In this document: positions 30,338 through 40,044 of the stretch, piece after piece
How positions within the stretch are numbered: position 1 is the stretch's first letter
How the letters are laid out: every line of letters starts with the position of its first letter
NCBI GenBank assembly: GCA_018806915.1
Contig: JAGKQI010000105.1
Location: forward strand, 2,108,001 to 2,172,000
Direction: 5' to 3'
Source of the DNA: Phytophthora colocasiae
Lineage: Eukaryota; Oomycota; Peronosporomycetes; Peronosporales; Peronosporaceae
Length of the DNA stretch: 64,000 nucleotides
Notes under the pieces: generated by a model
What the model saw: the letters and a program-made list of their open reading frames with translations, nothing else
Databases searched by the model: none
Told to the model about the DNA's origin: nothing
Translations under genes and position numbers: made by a program

Positions 30338-31711
30338 GTGACTCTGTCACGACGCCTAAAGGCGAGACTCCAACGCTATAGCCTGGAAGGCGGTTTGCTG
30401 TACTACAGCACGGGTCAGGATGACCCACCACGTGTGGTGATTCCTCACGATGAGGACCTGACGTATCGCATCCTCTATGAGGCCCACGATACGCCAACAA
30501 GCGGCCACCTCGGTTGTGAGAAGACCTACGGCTCGGTGAGCTCCATGTACTGGTGGCCGAAGATGTACAAGGGGATCAGCACTTACGTGCGCAGGTGCGA
30601 GACGTGTCAGCGGGTTAAACTCTCGCCGCATGCGGCGGCGCCTTTGGCGAGCCTGCCTGTACCCTCTGGGTGTTGGCAATCCATAAGTATGGACTTTGTG
30701 TTTGGCCTGCCGAAGGATACGGCAGGCAACACGGGCGTTGTGGTCTTTGTTGACCGTCTGAGCAAGATGGCTCACCTAGCGGCTGTGCCGGACACCGTCG
30801 ATGGCGCTGGTACAGCGACGATCTTTATCGATCGGGTCTTCCGCCAGCATGGGCTGCCAGAGACCATTGTCTCGGATCGAGACCCCCGTTTCACGGGTCA
30901 CTTCTGGACGTCCGTCTTTAAAGTGCTTGGCACTCGACTGGACATGTCCACGGCGGATCATCCGCAGACCGACGGTCAGACTGAACGCGTGAATCGCGTC
31001 CTGGAGGACATCCTCCGCAGCGTATGCGCTGAAACGCCGAAGCGTTGGAGCGCTATGCTCCCTCTCGTTGAGTTCTCAATGAACAATGCGGTGCATGCCT
31101 CGACAGACTTCACCCCGTTCTACGTGAACGGCCTTGCGCATCCGCGCGTCCTGCTCACTCCGCCACGCGGTGGCCTCGGGCTTAGTGGGGGAGAGGCTGT
31201 GCCGTCGCTCGACTCCGAGCTAGCTGATGTCAGCCCCCTTGCTGTTCGTAAGCAAGTCGATGACTTCCTCTCGATGAGGCTTAGCGTCTTACGCCGTGTG
31301 CGAGACGCAATGGCTGAAAGCCAAGATGTTCAAAAGGAACAAGCTGATGCCAAAGGCAGAAGCAACATGTGGGAGTTCAAGGTCGGTGACCACGTTTTAT
31401 TAAACGCTAAGAACCTGCCTACACACGCAGTGTCAGCCGTTTTCAAGACGAAGTTGCGGCCGCGCTTCATCGGACCGTTCACGGTCGTGGCCAAGAAGGG
31501 CCTGGCATATACGCTTGACTTGCCAAAGCGTATGCGAACACATCCTGTGTTCTACGTGGGCTTGCTTAAGCCATATCGGGACCCTGCTCTTGTGAGCTCT
31601 GAGGCGCTGGCGCCGAGTCGGACGAAGGCTGCATGGCAGCAGGTGGCAGAGCCACAGGTGGTTGCATCCGAACCAACAGGTCTTGTCGATCCGGAGCAAC
31701 GTGATGCTTGA
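30338..31711 (+). CDS. Integrase of the chromodomain retrotransposon (intact ORF, 457 aa)
   Basis: Zinc-binding HHCC region with HDTPTSGHLGCEKTY and CETCQRVK; DDE core with ISMDFVFGLP (first Asp), IVSDRDPRFTGHFW (second Asp) and HPQTDGQTERVNRVLED (Glu); C-terminal GPFTVVAKKGLAYTLDLP and HPVFYVGLLKPY. This is the best preserved piece of the element. It inserts cDNA; the chromodomain downstream probably directs it to chromatin. The ORF ends in an acidic/Pro tail before the chromodomain frame, so the chromodomain is out of frame in this copy. Confidence 0.93.
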   Translation: MTLSRRLKARLQRYSLEGGLLYYSTGQDDPPRVVIPHDEDLTYRILYEAHDTPTSGHLGCEKTYGSVSSMYWWPKMYKGISTYVRRCETCQRVKLSPHAAAPLASLPVPSGCWQSISMDFVFGLPKDTAGNTGVVVFVDRLSKMAHLAAVPDTVDGAGTATIFIDRVFRQHGLPETIVSDRDPRFTGHFWTSVFKVLGTRLDMSTADHPQTDGQTERVNRVLEDILRSVCAETPKRWSAMLPLVEFSMNNAVHASTDFTPFYVNGLAHPRVLLTPPRGGLGLSGGEAVPSLDSELADVSPLAVRKQVDDFLSMRLSVLRRVRDAMAESQDVQKEQADAKGRSNMWEFKVGDHVLLNAKNLPTHAVSAVFKTKLRPRFIGPFTVVAKKGLAYTLDLPKRMRTHPVFYVGLLKPYRDPALVSSEALAPSRTKAAWQQVAEPQVVASEPTGLVDPEQRDA

Positions 31712-31911
31712 GGTCATAGACCCGCTGATGCAGCACCAGAGGCGCCTCGGACCGGTCCCCGAGATTCTAGGTCTCCTCGAGACCAGTCGCTAAGCGATCG
31801 GTCGGACGACCAACGTTGTGGTCGTGCTCCTTCATCGAGCCGACGCAAGCAATGCAGTGCGTCTACACTCGCAGCGCGAGAACCCATCGACCGCTCGTCC
31901 TCCTCCTGCTC

Positions 31912-32157
31912 TGCTCGATGAGCAAGGTGAGCTTCACTATCATGTGGATCGCCTGATGGCTCGGCGTCGTCGCCAAGGTCACAACCGTATCTGGTGAAGT
32001 GGCGACGTTACCCTCGCTCACAGAACTCGTGGGAGTTTGAGGTGCTACTACGGCAGGATTGCCCCGACGTTGTTGACGCGTATGATCGGGCACACCCGGT
32101 GTCAGACCGCTCGGTGGGCGTGCGACGGAGTCGCCGGGTGTCAAACACCCCCCACTA
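31912..32157 (+). pseudogene. Chromodomain of the retrotransposon
   Basis: LLDEQGELHYHVDRLMARRR and, after a one-base shift near 31980, YLVKWRRYPRSQNSWEFEV: the aromatic-rich chromodomain core (Y-V, W, W-E). It ends at TAA 32155-32157. Such domains bind methylated histone tails and steer integration. Confidence 0.82.
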
Positions 32158-32839
32158 AGGTGGGAGTACACAGGGTCGTTGCTGAGCTCAGGCTCTGACC
32201 CGTAGCTGCAATACTTGCAGCGAGCACGTCGGTGCCGTCGACGTGGCATCGAATGCTCAAACTGCAAGTGCAGTAGAGCTACATGCGCCTCGCGCGCGTG
32301 TTTCAAGGGTCTATGACCCTTTAACAACACTGGCATATGGCCCGGAGCTCCGCGATCATGAAGTGAAGATGGTTCGTGATGAACAACCGTCTTAATGACG
32401 TTCTGTCTAAACGACAAGTGGTGATGGAAACGGATTCTATCCGATCAAGAAGTGTTCAATGGGTATGACTATGTCATGAGGCACTGTGGATGCCAGGGAT
32501 ACCAATGCATTGGACCCCGCATGCTGCATGGCAGAAGGAGGTAGGTATGCTCCACCTGAGCGACAGCTTAGCTGTCTGGTGCTCGTTGTCGTGTCTACGA
32601 CTGTGCTGAGCACGTGTATTCACAACACACAGTGTCTGTGACACATAGTGGCGCTTGCGCCTGCTTCAAGGACAACTTGGGCATCAAGCCCTGCACACAG
32701 TGCTCATCCGAGGGTCACATCTCTACCCTCTAGGCTAGTGCCGTGTCTGTGTGTCTGTGTGTCCGTTGTGTGTCTGTTCAACGTCTTAGCGCATAAACCT
32801 GCGTAGCTACCTGTCTCTCAATTTTGTACATGTAGGTAT
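32158..32839. other. 3' untranslated part of the retrotransposon, no gene recognised
   Basis: No supported ORF; contains a GT-rich stretch near 32740-32775. A plausible Helitron start TCTATACTG lies at 32840. Confidence 0.4.
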
Positions 32840-32967
32840 TCTATACTGTATTTTCCCATGGTTTAGCCTATCCCTATGTTCTAGACTGCTCTCAGGAATG
32901 CCAAAATTACAAATATAGCCCACTAATGATAACCCTCTCAATGGCCTCTGATTGGTCGATTTAAACG

Positions 32968-34170
32968 ATGGCCCATCGTCACGCTTTTGAGGCTGTGGCC
33001 CGTTCGCTACGGGATATCTTGGACATCGATGAACCATTTGGCGGGAAAGTGGTCGTCCTTTCAGGAGATTTCAGACAAATTCTACCAGTGGTACTGCAGG
33101 GAACGCCTGCCGATACCATCGACCGTGTCTAAAGTCTTCGGAGTTGTGGAGCAAATTCGAACAAGTTCATCTTACGGAGAACATGCGTGTGAGGTCGGCT
33201 GCAAATGAAACGACAGCGGAAGAACTGGCAGCTTTCTCTGAGTTTCTCCTTCAAGTGGGCGAAGGAAGGCACTAAGTGAATGCTGGACTTGGACCAGATT
33301 TCATCAAGATCCCGAACGACATGTTGATTGAGAGCGAACCGGAGGAGGAGCCGGAAGAAGAAGATGAAGAGGTTCGGCCTGGCACCACTCCCAGAGGCAT
33401 GCGACGCATCATTGACGAGATGAATGCAGACATTAATAACCCTGAGATCGCCACGGATGAGTACTTTGCCAACCGAATGATATTGACGACTACGAACATG
33501 ATCGTGCAGCGTATCAACGAAGCTGTTTCTCAGAAGCTGGAAGGTGACGCCCAGGAGTATTTGTCCAACGATTCAGTGGATAATGACGGTGACACTGATT
33601 ACTTTGAGCCTGAACCCCTGCAATCAGTGAATATGAACGGAATCCCGCCGCACAAACTAACTCTGAAGAAGGGTGCGCCGATCATGATGATGCGCAACCT
33701 GAATCCCAATCTTGGACTGTGCAACGGAACGCGCCTCCGTGTTGTGGAGCTGAAACCTCACGTGATCCATGCGACCATCATGACAGGGTAACGCCACGGC
33801 CAGCATGTGTTCATTCCGCGGATTGTGTTCCTCAGTGACGGGGACACGCGTGAGTTCCCCTTCCGTTTACGTCGTAAGCAGTTCCCAGTGCAACCAGCGT
33901 TTGCGATGACAATCAACAAGGCCCAAGGACAAACGGTACAAAATATCGGACTATACTTGGCGACTCCTTGCTTCTCACACGGACAGCTGTACGTGGCGTT
34001 ATCGAGAGTGACAGCGCGGTCGAGACTCAAGGTGATGATCGAGTATGGACGCCGATGGAGTGTACACACAGAATATTGTTTACCGACAGATATTCGAGAT
34101 GTAAGCAAGAGGAAGAAGGAGATCACTGCATTTTTCATAACAACAAATACATGTTCACTGTGCATATGAA
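32968..34170 (+). pseudogene. Helitron PIF1-like helicase, C-terminal part, frameshifted
   Basis: Plus frames read FGGKVVVLSGDFRQILPV (Walker B side motif, near 33040-33090), a linker with an acidic stretch, LTLKKGAPIMMMRNLNPNLG with LCNGTRL, then FAMTINKAQGQTVQNIGLYL and GQLYVALSRVTARS near 33900-34020. These are helicase motifs of the Rep-helicase protein of Helitrons. Stops lie at about 33129, 33273 and 33789. The Rep nuclease is not present. Helitrons move by rolling-circle replication. Confidence 0.88.
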
Positions 34171-34279
34171 ACACTGTGTATGTTTTTGTCCCTTCCGAGC
34201 GAAGCGAAGGCAGGGGCTATAGAGTAGTAGGGCGAGCTGGAACAGCGAGCACTACGGGTTGGGACCTAACACATACACA

Positions 34280-34310
34280 CCGCCCGCAAAGCGGGCGGCA
34301 CTCGGCTAGT
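34280..34310 (+). other. Helitron 3' terminus: hairpin plus CTAG|T
   Basis: CCGCCCGC-AAA-GCGGGCGG is an 8-bp hairpin followed after 7 bp by CTAGT. A GC-rich hairpin a few bases before CTRR-T is the Helitron 3' end, so the element above ends at 34309. Confidence 0.8.
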
Positions 34311-35542
34311 CCTAAAAAATGAGGAGAGCATGGTGTCCGTCTGTCCGTCACACGGATCACCATATCGATTTTAGCCAATTAAATAATTGGAAATTATTTT
34401 AACCAATTAACGTTCTTTTTGCTGCCAAGCGCAGCGATGGTGGCCTGAAAGCGAGTTTTGGGCCGCACGGAAGAGCGAGAACAAGTGAGGCTATCGCTAG
34501 AGCGTTTAGAGCACGGTATGAAATTGTATGAAGTAGTTATTTACTAGCACAGCACCCAGTGCTATTTACATAAGTTGAATAGAAGAGCTTACTACCAGGA
34601 ATGTGTGGTGGACATGCTTACTCGGCGATGTATTCCATTATGGGCATGATGTTATACTTCAGCAACACAACGACAGTGGGGGGGGGGCAGAGGGTGAAAA
34701 GATGTGAAACTCTGCGTGTTTACCTCAGTAGATATCCACACAAAGCTTCAATATGCATATTCCAGTTAAATATGTATGGGCAGGTTTAATTTTCAATACA
34801 TTATTCTAGAGGAAGGAAGTGACGTTGGACGCGGTGTCAAACAGCATGTGAAAGCACGGAGCCACCTACATCAGTGAGTCAGGGTCGGTGACCACATTAG
34901 GGCACGAGTACATGTGCACAAGGATGTAGATGTAGGGATATAGAGGTGGGCATGTATTTGTGATATGTAGGAGAGAGGAAATGTATATGGTTTGGCAGGC
35001 TTAGAGCATTTGTGCATATGTACAACCTGTAGATTAGTAGGAAGCGTGTATGTACGTCCAATATAGCCATGTAGACGTTCATGTACAACCTGGGGTACGT
35101 TAAGTTACGAATGCATGATCCACACCTGATGGTATACGAATAGATACGTGTGCAGCGAAATAACACGCGCTTACTGCCGCGTAGCGGCGGCGCCCGACTA
35201 GTTAACAGTGAAGCGAGTGGGCCCCACTGCTGTGAGGTTCGTGGAACCGTTGGTAGCCTGGAAGGCTTGCCCTGTGGATCACTGATCCAGTAGTATCATA
35301 GATACGCCACTTGTGGCCTTCTTTCCATGCCCGTAAAGCCCCTTGACTCGAGCCAGTAGGCTCCTATGCTTGGTAAGCATTGGACCCAAGTGTGTGCCAA
35401 GTGGCATCGCGTACGGAGGCGTGTAACACGCACGAGAGACAGCGCCGTCCGCGCAAGGCAAGGTACCGTGGCCATCGGCTGATAATCGCGTCGTGTGTTT
35501 ACGCTTTCCGGATACGGTATCCGGAATCTTGGTGGGGTAGAG
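34311..35542. other. Non-coding stretch between Helitron end and 3' LTR
   Basis: AT-rich, GT-rich stretches, one poly-G run near 34679, no gene recognised. The last part should contain the retrotransposon's polypurine tract; GGTGGGGTAGAG directly before 35543 fits. Confidence 0.5.
35176..35202 (+). other. Second Helitron-like 3' terminus
   Basis: GCCGC-GTA-GCGGC hairpin, then GGCGCCCGA and CTAGT. Same layout as at 34280, so either a second (nested or tandem) Helitron end or an alternative end of one element. Confidence 0.65.
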
Positions 35543-35725
35543 TGTAACGGGGATGTTACACGAATGTTTCTCGTTGATGTGTGACACACGTGGATACATT
35601 TATGTGGGTACATAATGGTGTGTGACACTCATGGATACATTTATGTGGGTACATAATGGTGTGGCACACACGAGTAGATACGTAGATGGCCTCAGAGCCT
35701 CACGTTGCATTTTGATTAGGATTTA

Positions 35726-36688
35726 TTGTCAATCCCAGCTAAAAATGAAGATCATGGGTGATTGGTCAAATCGCCACTCAATCAACAGCACAGTCTGATT
35801 GGCTGGAAGCAGCGCCTAGCAGTTCCGCACGCAGACAGCAACTGCACGCCCGCCGGCGGTGCACCAGTCCTGTTAGAAGTTCAGGACGGATGCAAGCCTC
35901 TAGAAAAGCTTCAAGATCCTGCGCCTTGGTGATAGCCAAACCGTATTCATAAATCAATAGTTTGACAGTCTCACCGCGTACCGCAGCAAGCCAAGAGTTC
36001 CAGGACGCCTCTGTCTGCGAGCCATCAACAAGATAGCGCTTCCGTTTAAACTGCATCACCTTGTTCCAGTCTTCAGCTGCTGGCTGTACCACAGACCACG
36101 ATCCATCACGCCTCACGGCTCGCCCTTTGATACGGTCCCTAAACTTCTCCCACAGCCTGTTGATGATGTCTTGAAACGTAGATCCGTTGACAATGAAGTC
36201 GTCCAGCGTCTCACCTGACGCTTCTCGCTGTCCAATGGTAGATTTGACTATGGGCTGGACAATGAGCTGGAATCGCCGAGACGGAGCCGATGACGACGTC
36301 GGCTGAGGAGCAGCCTGGGTTTGCTCGGGTGCTGGGTGTGATGTGGCTTGTTGGGATGTTTGGGCTCGCTGTGGATATGGCGATGTGCTTATCCGAGGGG
36401 GCTGTGACGACGCTGACGAAGGTCCATCTTGGTCCTGGGCTTTGGTGTTCTTGCCCGCTCTGGGTATGGTGACAAGCGCCTTCGAGTGCCACCACTTGTC
36501 GAGACTGAAGCTCCAGCTTCCGCAGCCATGTTTCTTCTGAAGTTGCCGCAGCTGTGGAGGCGCCCCAGGAAATCCTATGCGGTGGGATATATTAATATTA
36601 TGAGTTAATATAGGTTTGGCGATTGCCCGGCGATTTGGCTCCGGCGATTTAACCAATCGCCCAATGCAGTTTCGAGTAGAGCCTACAA
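35726..36688 (-). mobile_element. 963-bp TA-flanked insertion in the 3' LTR
   Basis: Compared with the uninterrupted 5' LTR, exactly this sequence plus one TA is extra. Its ends begin TTGT, and 20-bp inverted repeats GGGTGATTGGTCAAATCGCC / GGGCGATTGGTTAAATCGCC lie about 30 and 25 bp in from the ends. It carries one 292-residue ORF. A TA duplication suggests the Tc1/mariner/pogo or a similar class, but the ORF is not a transposase I recognise. Confidence 0.82.
35778..36656 (-). CDS. Unrecognised 292-aa ORF in the LTR insertion
   Basis: Open for nearly the whole insertion. An N-terminal basic part (QLRQLQKKHGCGSWSFSL) is followed by a Gln/Pro/Ser-rich linker (about 75-140) and a folded-looking region with FQDIINRLWEKFRDRIKG and WNSWLAAVRGETVKLLIYEY. 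The layout, DNA-binding-like head, linker and compact domain, recalls the N-terminal half of oomycete transposon proteins; function unknown. No frameshift seen, so it may be recently active. Confidence 0.55.
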   Translation of the reverse strand: MVKSPEPNRRAIAKPILTHNINISHRIGFPGAPPQLRQLQKKHGCGSWSFSLDKWWHSKALVTIPRAGKNTKAQDQDGPSSASSQPPRISTSPYPQRAQTSQQATSHPAPEQTQAAPQPTSSSAPSRRFQLIVQPIVKSTIGQREASGETLDDFIVNGSTFQDIINRLWEKFRDRIKGRAVRRDGSWSVVQPAAEDWNKVMQFKRKRYLVDGSQTEASWNSWLAAVRGETVKLLIYEYGLAITKAQDLEAFLEACIRPELLTGLVHRRRACSCCLRAELLGAASSQSDCAVD

Positions 36689-36929
36689 TAGTATGTTAGA
36701 TACTGAATCCGTTACATTTAGGATTAGGGCAATAAAGTCAATAAAAATCAGTTTGCTTTTTCCATAGTTAGTGTTAGTCCTTTATTATAGGGACATTGAC
36801 TCTGTGAGTCCCGTATTTAGTGGACTACTGGGTTCTTGTATAGAACCGAAGGCTAGCGCCTTGCAAGCCGGACTCTACGAGTCAACTAAACTTCCTCTGT
36901 GCGTTGCACACCTACGCAGCCCCGTTGCA

Positions 36930-37383
36930 TTTATCTGAAAAAGCACCCGAAGAAGAAAAGAATGGGGAAGAAGAAGAGCGAAGAAGGTGGACCTTCGTAG
37001 TAATTGTGAAGCAACTCCTCCCTGGACATACAACGTTGACTGAAGTTCAAACGTTCCACCTTACAAGTGGTGTTTGCTGGTGTAGCTCAGTTTGTTATGA
37101 TTATGCTATCCTGGAGATCACCTCGACACCGCCACGTAACCAGCTCCTTGGTGCGAGGAGGCATGTGACCTATTACCCAGGAGATGTCTATGTGTTCGGG
37201 TTTCATGATGATCGGGAAGCGAAGAAGCTTGGTCGCTCCTACGGAGTTGTCCCAGCCGTCACTTCCTACCACAGCTGCAAGTCCCAACGCGAGGGCGAGG
37301 TTGCTCTTCACCGTTCTTCCATTTCAGATGCCAGACCTGATGGCACGTCATTCTATTGCCGGGGTAATGCTCTGGCCGGATAG
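36930..37383 (+). pseudogene. CRN effector with trypsin-like domain, 3' part (continuation of 25374-26012)
   Basis: After the second TTTA the sequence continues the gene interrupted at 26012: a Lys-rich stretch (KKHPKKKRMGKKK), then after one shift the protease-like domain with VVIVKQLLPGHTTL and YDYAILEI, which corresponds to VDFAIFKI (putative catalytic Asp) of the array units, and YPGDVYVFGFHDD. A TAG at 37381 follows RGNALAG. Confidence 0.8.
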
Positions 37384-37926
37384 GATCAGAAAGGTAGCCA
37401 CTGGATTTCTGAAGAATAGGAAGAGGTTAGTATCTATACACAGAATATTTACGTGCTGTACACGGACCATTTGTTGCTGTCACTGCAAGCTTCACAGTAG
37501 AACCGAGTAGCACTCCGTTGGCCGACCTTCTTCTTTTCGGATTGAACACACTTTGCATTGGTGTCGTGGAAGTTTACGGACGCCCTCACCGATCTGAGTC
37601 CACTCAGGAAACTCGATCAGCTTATGTTCGCTTGAACCACCGCCTTCGCTTCGATCAGGGCTTTCTGGTGCATCAATCTATACATCGAACATAATGTAAG
37701 TGGCCATGTAGTAGATACAACATGATCATTTCAACTAATGTAGTATAAACTCCCTCGACAAGATCTGAGGCCGTGATTTTCCGTAGCTGCGCCTGCAGTC
37801 TTTCCTGCAGTCCTTTTTTGTAATTTTTGCTAGGTTTTTGCAAATACTTTTACCTACACCTGTGCAGTTCATGTATAAAAGACGATGTGACCTTTTTCAT
37901 AACATGTTGTCATATGCAATGAGTGC
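37384..37926. other. No gene recognised
   Basis: Many stops in all frames; sits between the split CRN gene and the array. No promoter-like signal for the array seen. Confidence 0.45.
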
Positions 37927-37949
37927 GGGGGGGGGAGGGGGGGGGGGGC
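37927..37949 (+). repeat. G-rich tract at the left border of the array
   Basis: About ten Gs, an A, then about twelve Gs, directly before the first array unit. Its reverse complement resembles the C tract at 18902 and that tract's flank. Confidence 0.75.
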
Positions 37950-37968
37950 TAACACCACTACCCGAGCG

Positions 37969-38274
37969 ATGGTCGAACAGACGATGATGGTGTCGAACGA
38001 GGAGATAATTGGAAAAGCGTTGTCAGTGGTGAAGGGGTCTTTATTTTTCAAGAAGGGCCACGATACGGGGACTGCAAGATGGATGGTTAACCACTCGTCA
38101 CAAACTCATGTGCTGGTGCAAATCCAAGAACGAACGTCTACACCTTCAAGCCCGGCTTTACCTGCACGGGTCTCAGACGCTGAGACAGCTGTTCCATCAC
38201 CTACAACATCTACCCCAGGAGCCGATAGCGAACGTCGCCGCACAGAGAATACGTCCTTTTGTACTGCTGACTGA
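37969..38274 (+). CDS. Frame A of unit 1: truncated CRN header and linker
   Basis: 101 residues. Contains QTHVLVQIQE (the HVLVxxP region) at about 43-52 and a Ser/Thr/Pro linker, then stops at TGA just where the protease-like domain would begin. The LFLAK part of the header is absent. Identical or nearly identical frame A occurs in units 2, 3, 5, 7, 8, 9, 14 and 15; in other units a lost G alters it. Whether any of it is translated is unknown. Confidence 0.6.
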   Translation: MVEQTMMVSNEEIIGKALSVVKGSLFFKKGHDTGTARWMVNHSSQTHVLVQIQERTSTPSSPALPARVSDAETAVPSPTTSTPGADSERRRTENTSFCTAD

Positions 38275-39016
38275 TCTTCAATTGCGAATGTGGCAGTCGG
38301 TCATTCGAGTTGCAACACAATTGGACTGGGGGACTGCATTAGTGATGCAACGAACGGAAACACATCTGTATTTGCTGACTAACCTTCACATTTGGGTACC
38401 GGAATACAAGGAGGAGGATGACCTGTACGTCCCCCACATAAGCGACCCGTTCAAGAAGGAGGTGAAGCGTTACGAGAGGGAGAATCCGAAGAAGAAAAAG
38501 CGAAAAGATGCTGGCAAACGTCCACAGCCACCTTGCAAGCCTGTGTCACCTCGGAAATCCCCACGAAATAAAGGCAAAGTGCCTCTACCAGCACATGTGG
38601 TCGGCATTCTAACTGTTCAGTTGGACCGTCTTCGTCCTGGCGACAGCTTGCTGACTACGTTTCACGAATTCGCCTTTGAAAGTCATTTTTGCTGGCGTTG
38701 TTCAGGGGATGTGGACTTTGCTATCTTTAAGATCGAGATGTCAAAGACGGACGACCAGCTAGCTCTCTTGGAAACCATGGATCTTCACGTCTTCGGGTTT
38801 CCATGTGTTCTCATGGATAAGGGTTTTCCGTTCGCCTACACTTTTTCACCAGGTAAAATCACTGAATGGTATGAGAGTCTAATGACGCTCTCGCCGTTGT
38901 CTTCTCCTGGTATCTATGGAAGTGCAATTGTGAGCACTGAAACTGGACGTGCGGTCGGATATCGTGGTGGTGGCCTCGACAGAAGAGGAAACGAGCGATG
39001 GTCGAACAGACGATGA
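38108..39016 (+). CDS. Array unit 1, frame B: trypsin-like domain protein, intact (302 aa)
   Basis: The first 55 residues are the header and linker read in another frame (MCWCKSKNERLHL). The recognisable domain starts LRMWQSVIRV, with GTALVMQRTE, LYLLTNLHIWVPEY (residues about 88-101; TNLH compares with TNxH of trypsin-fold proteases), a Lys-rich insert with KKKKRK, HVVGILTVQLDRLRPGD, GDVDFAIFKIEMSK (about 210; compares with the Asp strand) and SSPGIYGSAIVSTETG with VGYLGGG (about 270-295; the region where the nucleophile Ser would be). No GxSGG is seen. It is likely a pseudoprotease or a divergent enzyme. Confidence 0.7.
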   Translation: MCWCKSKNERLHLQARLYLHGSQTLRQLFHHLQHLPQEPIANVAAQRIRPFVLLTDLQLRMWQSVIRVATQLDWGTALVMQRTETHLYLLTNLHIWVPEYKEEDDLYVPHISDPFKKEVKRYERENPKKKKRKDAGKRPQPPCKPVSPRKSPRNKGKVPLPAHVVGILTVQLDRLRPGDSLLTTFHEFAFESHFCWRCSGDVDFAIFKIEMSKTDDQLALLETMDLHVFGFPCVLMDKGFPFAYTFSPGKITEWYESLMTLSPLSSPGIYGSAIVSTETGRAVGYRGGGLDRRGNERWSNRR

Positions 39017-39136
39017 TGGTGTCGAACGAGGAGATAATTGGAAAAGCGTTGTCAGTGGTGAAGGGGTCTTTATTTTTCAAGAAGGGCCACGATACGGGGA
39101 CTGCAAGATGGATGGTTAACCACTCGTCACAAACTC

Positions 39137-40044
39137 ATGTGCTGGTGCAAATCCAAGAACGAACGTCTACACCTTCAAGCCCGGCTTTACCTGCACGGGT
39201 CTCAGACGCTGAGACAGCTGTTCCATCACCTACAACATCTACCCCAGGAGCCGATAGCGAACGTCGCCGCACAGAGAATACGTCCTTTTGTACTGCTGAC
39301 TGATCTTCAATTGCGAATGTGGCAGTCGGTCATTCGAGTTGCAACACAATTGGACTGGGGGACTGCATTAGTGATGCAACGAACGGAAACACATCTGTAT
39401 TTGCTGACTAACCTTCACATTTGGGTACCGGAATACAAGGAGGAGGATGACCTGTACGTCCCCCACATAAGCGACCCGTTCAAGAAGGAGGTGAAGCGTT
39501 ACGAGAGGGAGAATCCGAAGAAGAAAAAGCGAAAGATGCTGGCAAACGTCCACAGCCACCTTGCAAGCCTGTGTCACCTCGGAAATCCCCACGAAATAAA
39601 GGCAAAGTGCCTCTACCAGCACATGTGGTCGGCATTCTAACTGTTCAGTTGGACCGTCTTCGTCCTGGCGACAGCTTGCTGACTACGTTTCACGAATTCG
39701 CCTTTGAAAGTCATTTTTGCTGGCGTTGTTCAGGGGATGTGGACTTTGCTATCTTTAAGATCGAGATGTCAAAGACGGACGACCAGCTAGCTCTCTTGGA
39801 AACCATGGATCTTCACGTCTTCGGGTTTCCATGTGTTCTCATGGATAAGGGTTTTCCGTTCGCCTACACTTTTTCACCAGGTAAAATCACTGAATGGTAT
39901 GAGAGTCTAATGACGCTCTCGCCGTTGTCTTCTCCTGGTATCTATGGAAGTGCAATTGTGAGCACTGAAACTGGACGTGCGGTCGGATATCGTGGTGGTG
40001 GCCTCGACAGAAGAGGAAACGAGCGATGGTCGAACAGACGATGA
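39137..40044 (+). pseudogene. Array unit 2, frame B broken in the Lys-rich insert
   Basis: One A is missing from the A-rich stretch near 39532, so the frame from 39137 ends at 39640; the remaining domain is open in another frame from 39571 to 40044. Confidence 0.8.

Larger units (their letters stand above)
26013..36929 (+). mobile_element. Ty3/gypsy chromodomain retrotransposon (chromovirus-type) with two LTRs, 10.9 kb
   Basis: LTRs at 26013-26433 and 35543-36929 (the latter swollen by a 963-bp insertion) start TGTAACGGGG and end CCCCGYTGCA. A 4-bp target copy TTTA flanks the element (26009-26012 and 36930-36933). Between lie gag, protease, RT, RNase H, integrase and a chromodomain in Ty3/gypsy order, and a Helitron segment at about 32840-35201. 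LTR identity is high, so insertion was fairly recent, but several coding breaks exist. Confidence 0.95.
35543..36929 (+). repeat. 3' LTR, interrupted by a 963-bp TA-flanked insertion
   Basis: Bases 35543-35725 and 36689-36929 together match the 5' LTR along its whole length. The insertion lies at 35726-36688. Confidence 0.93.

Noticed and set aside
31863..32417. 184-aa minus-strand ORF
   Set aside because: Antisense to the integrase tail and chromodomain of the retrotransposon; no recognisable motif.
38859..39080. Minus-strand 73-aa ORF repeated in each array unit
   Set aside because: Crosses unit borders, is antisense to frames A and B and has no recognisable feature; kept only because of array repetition.
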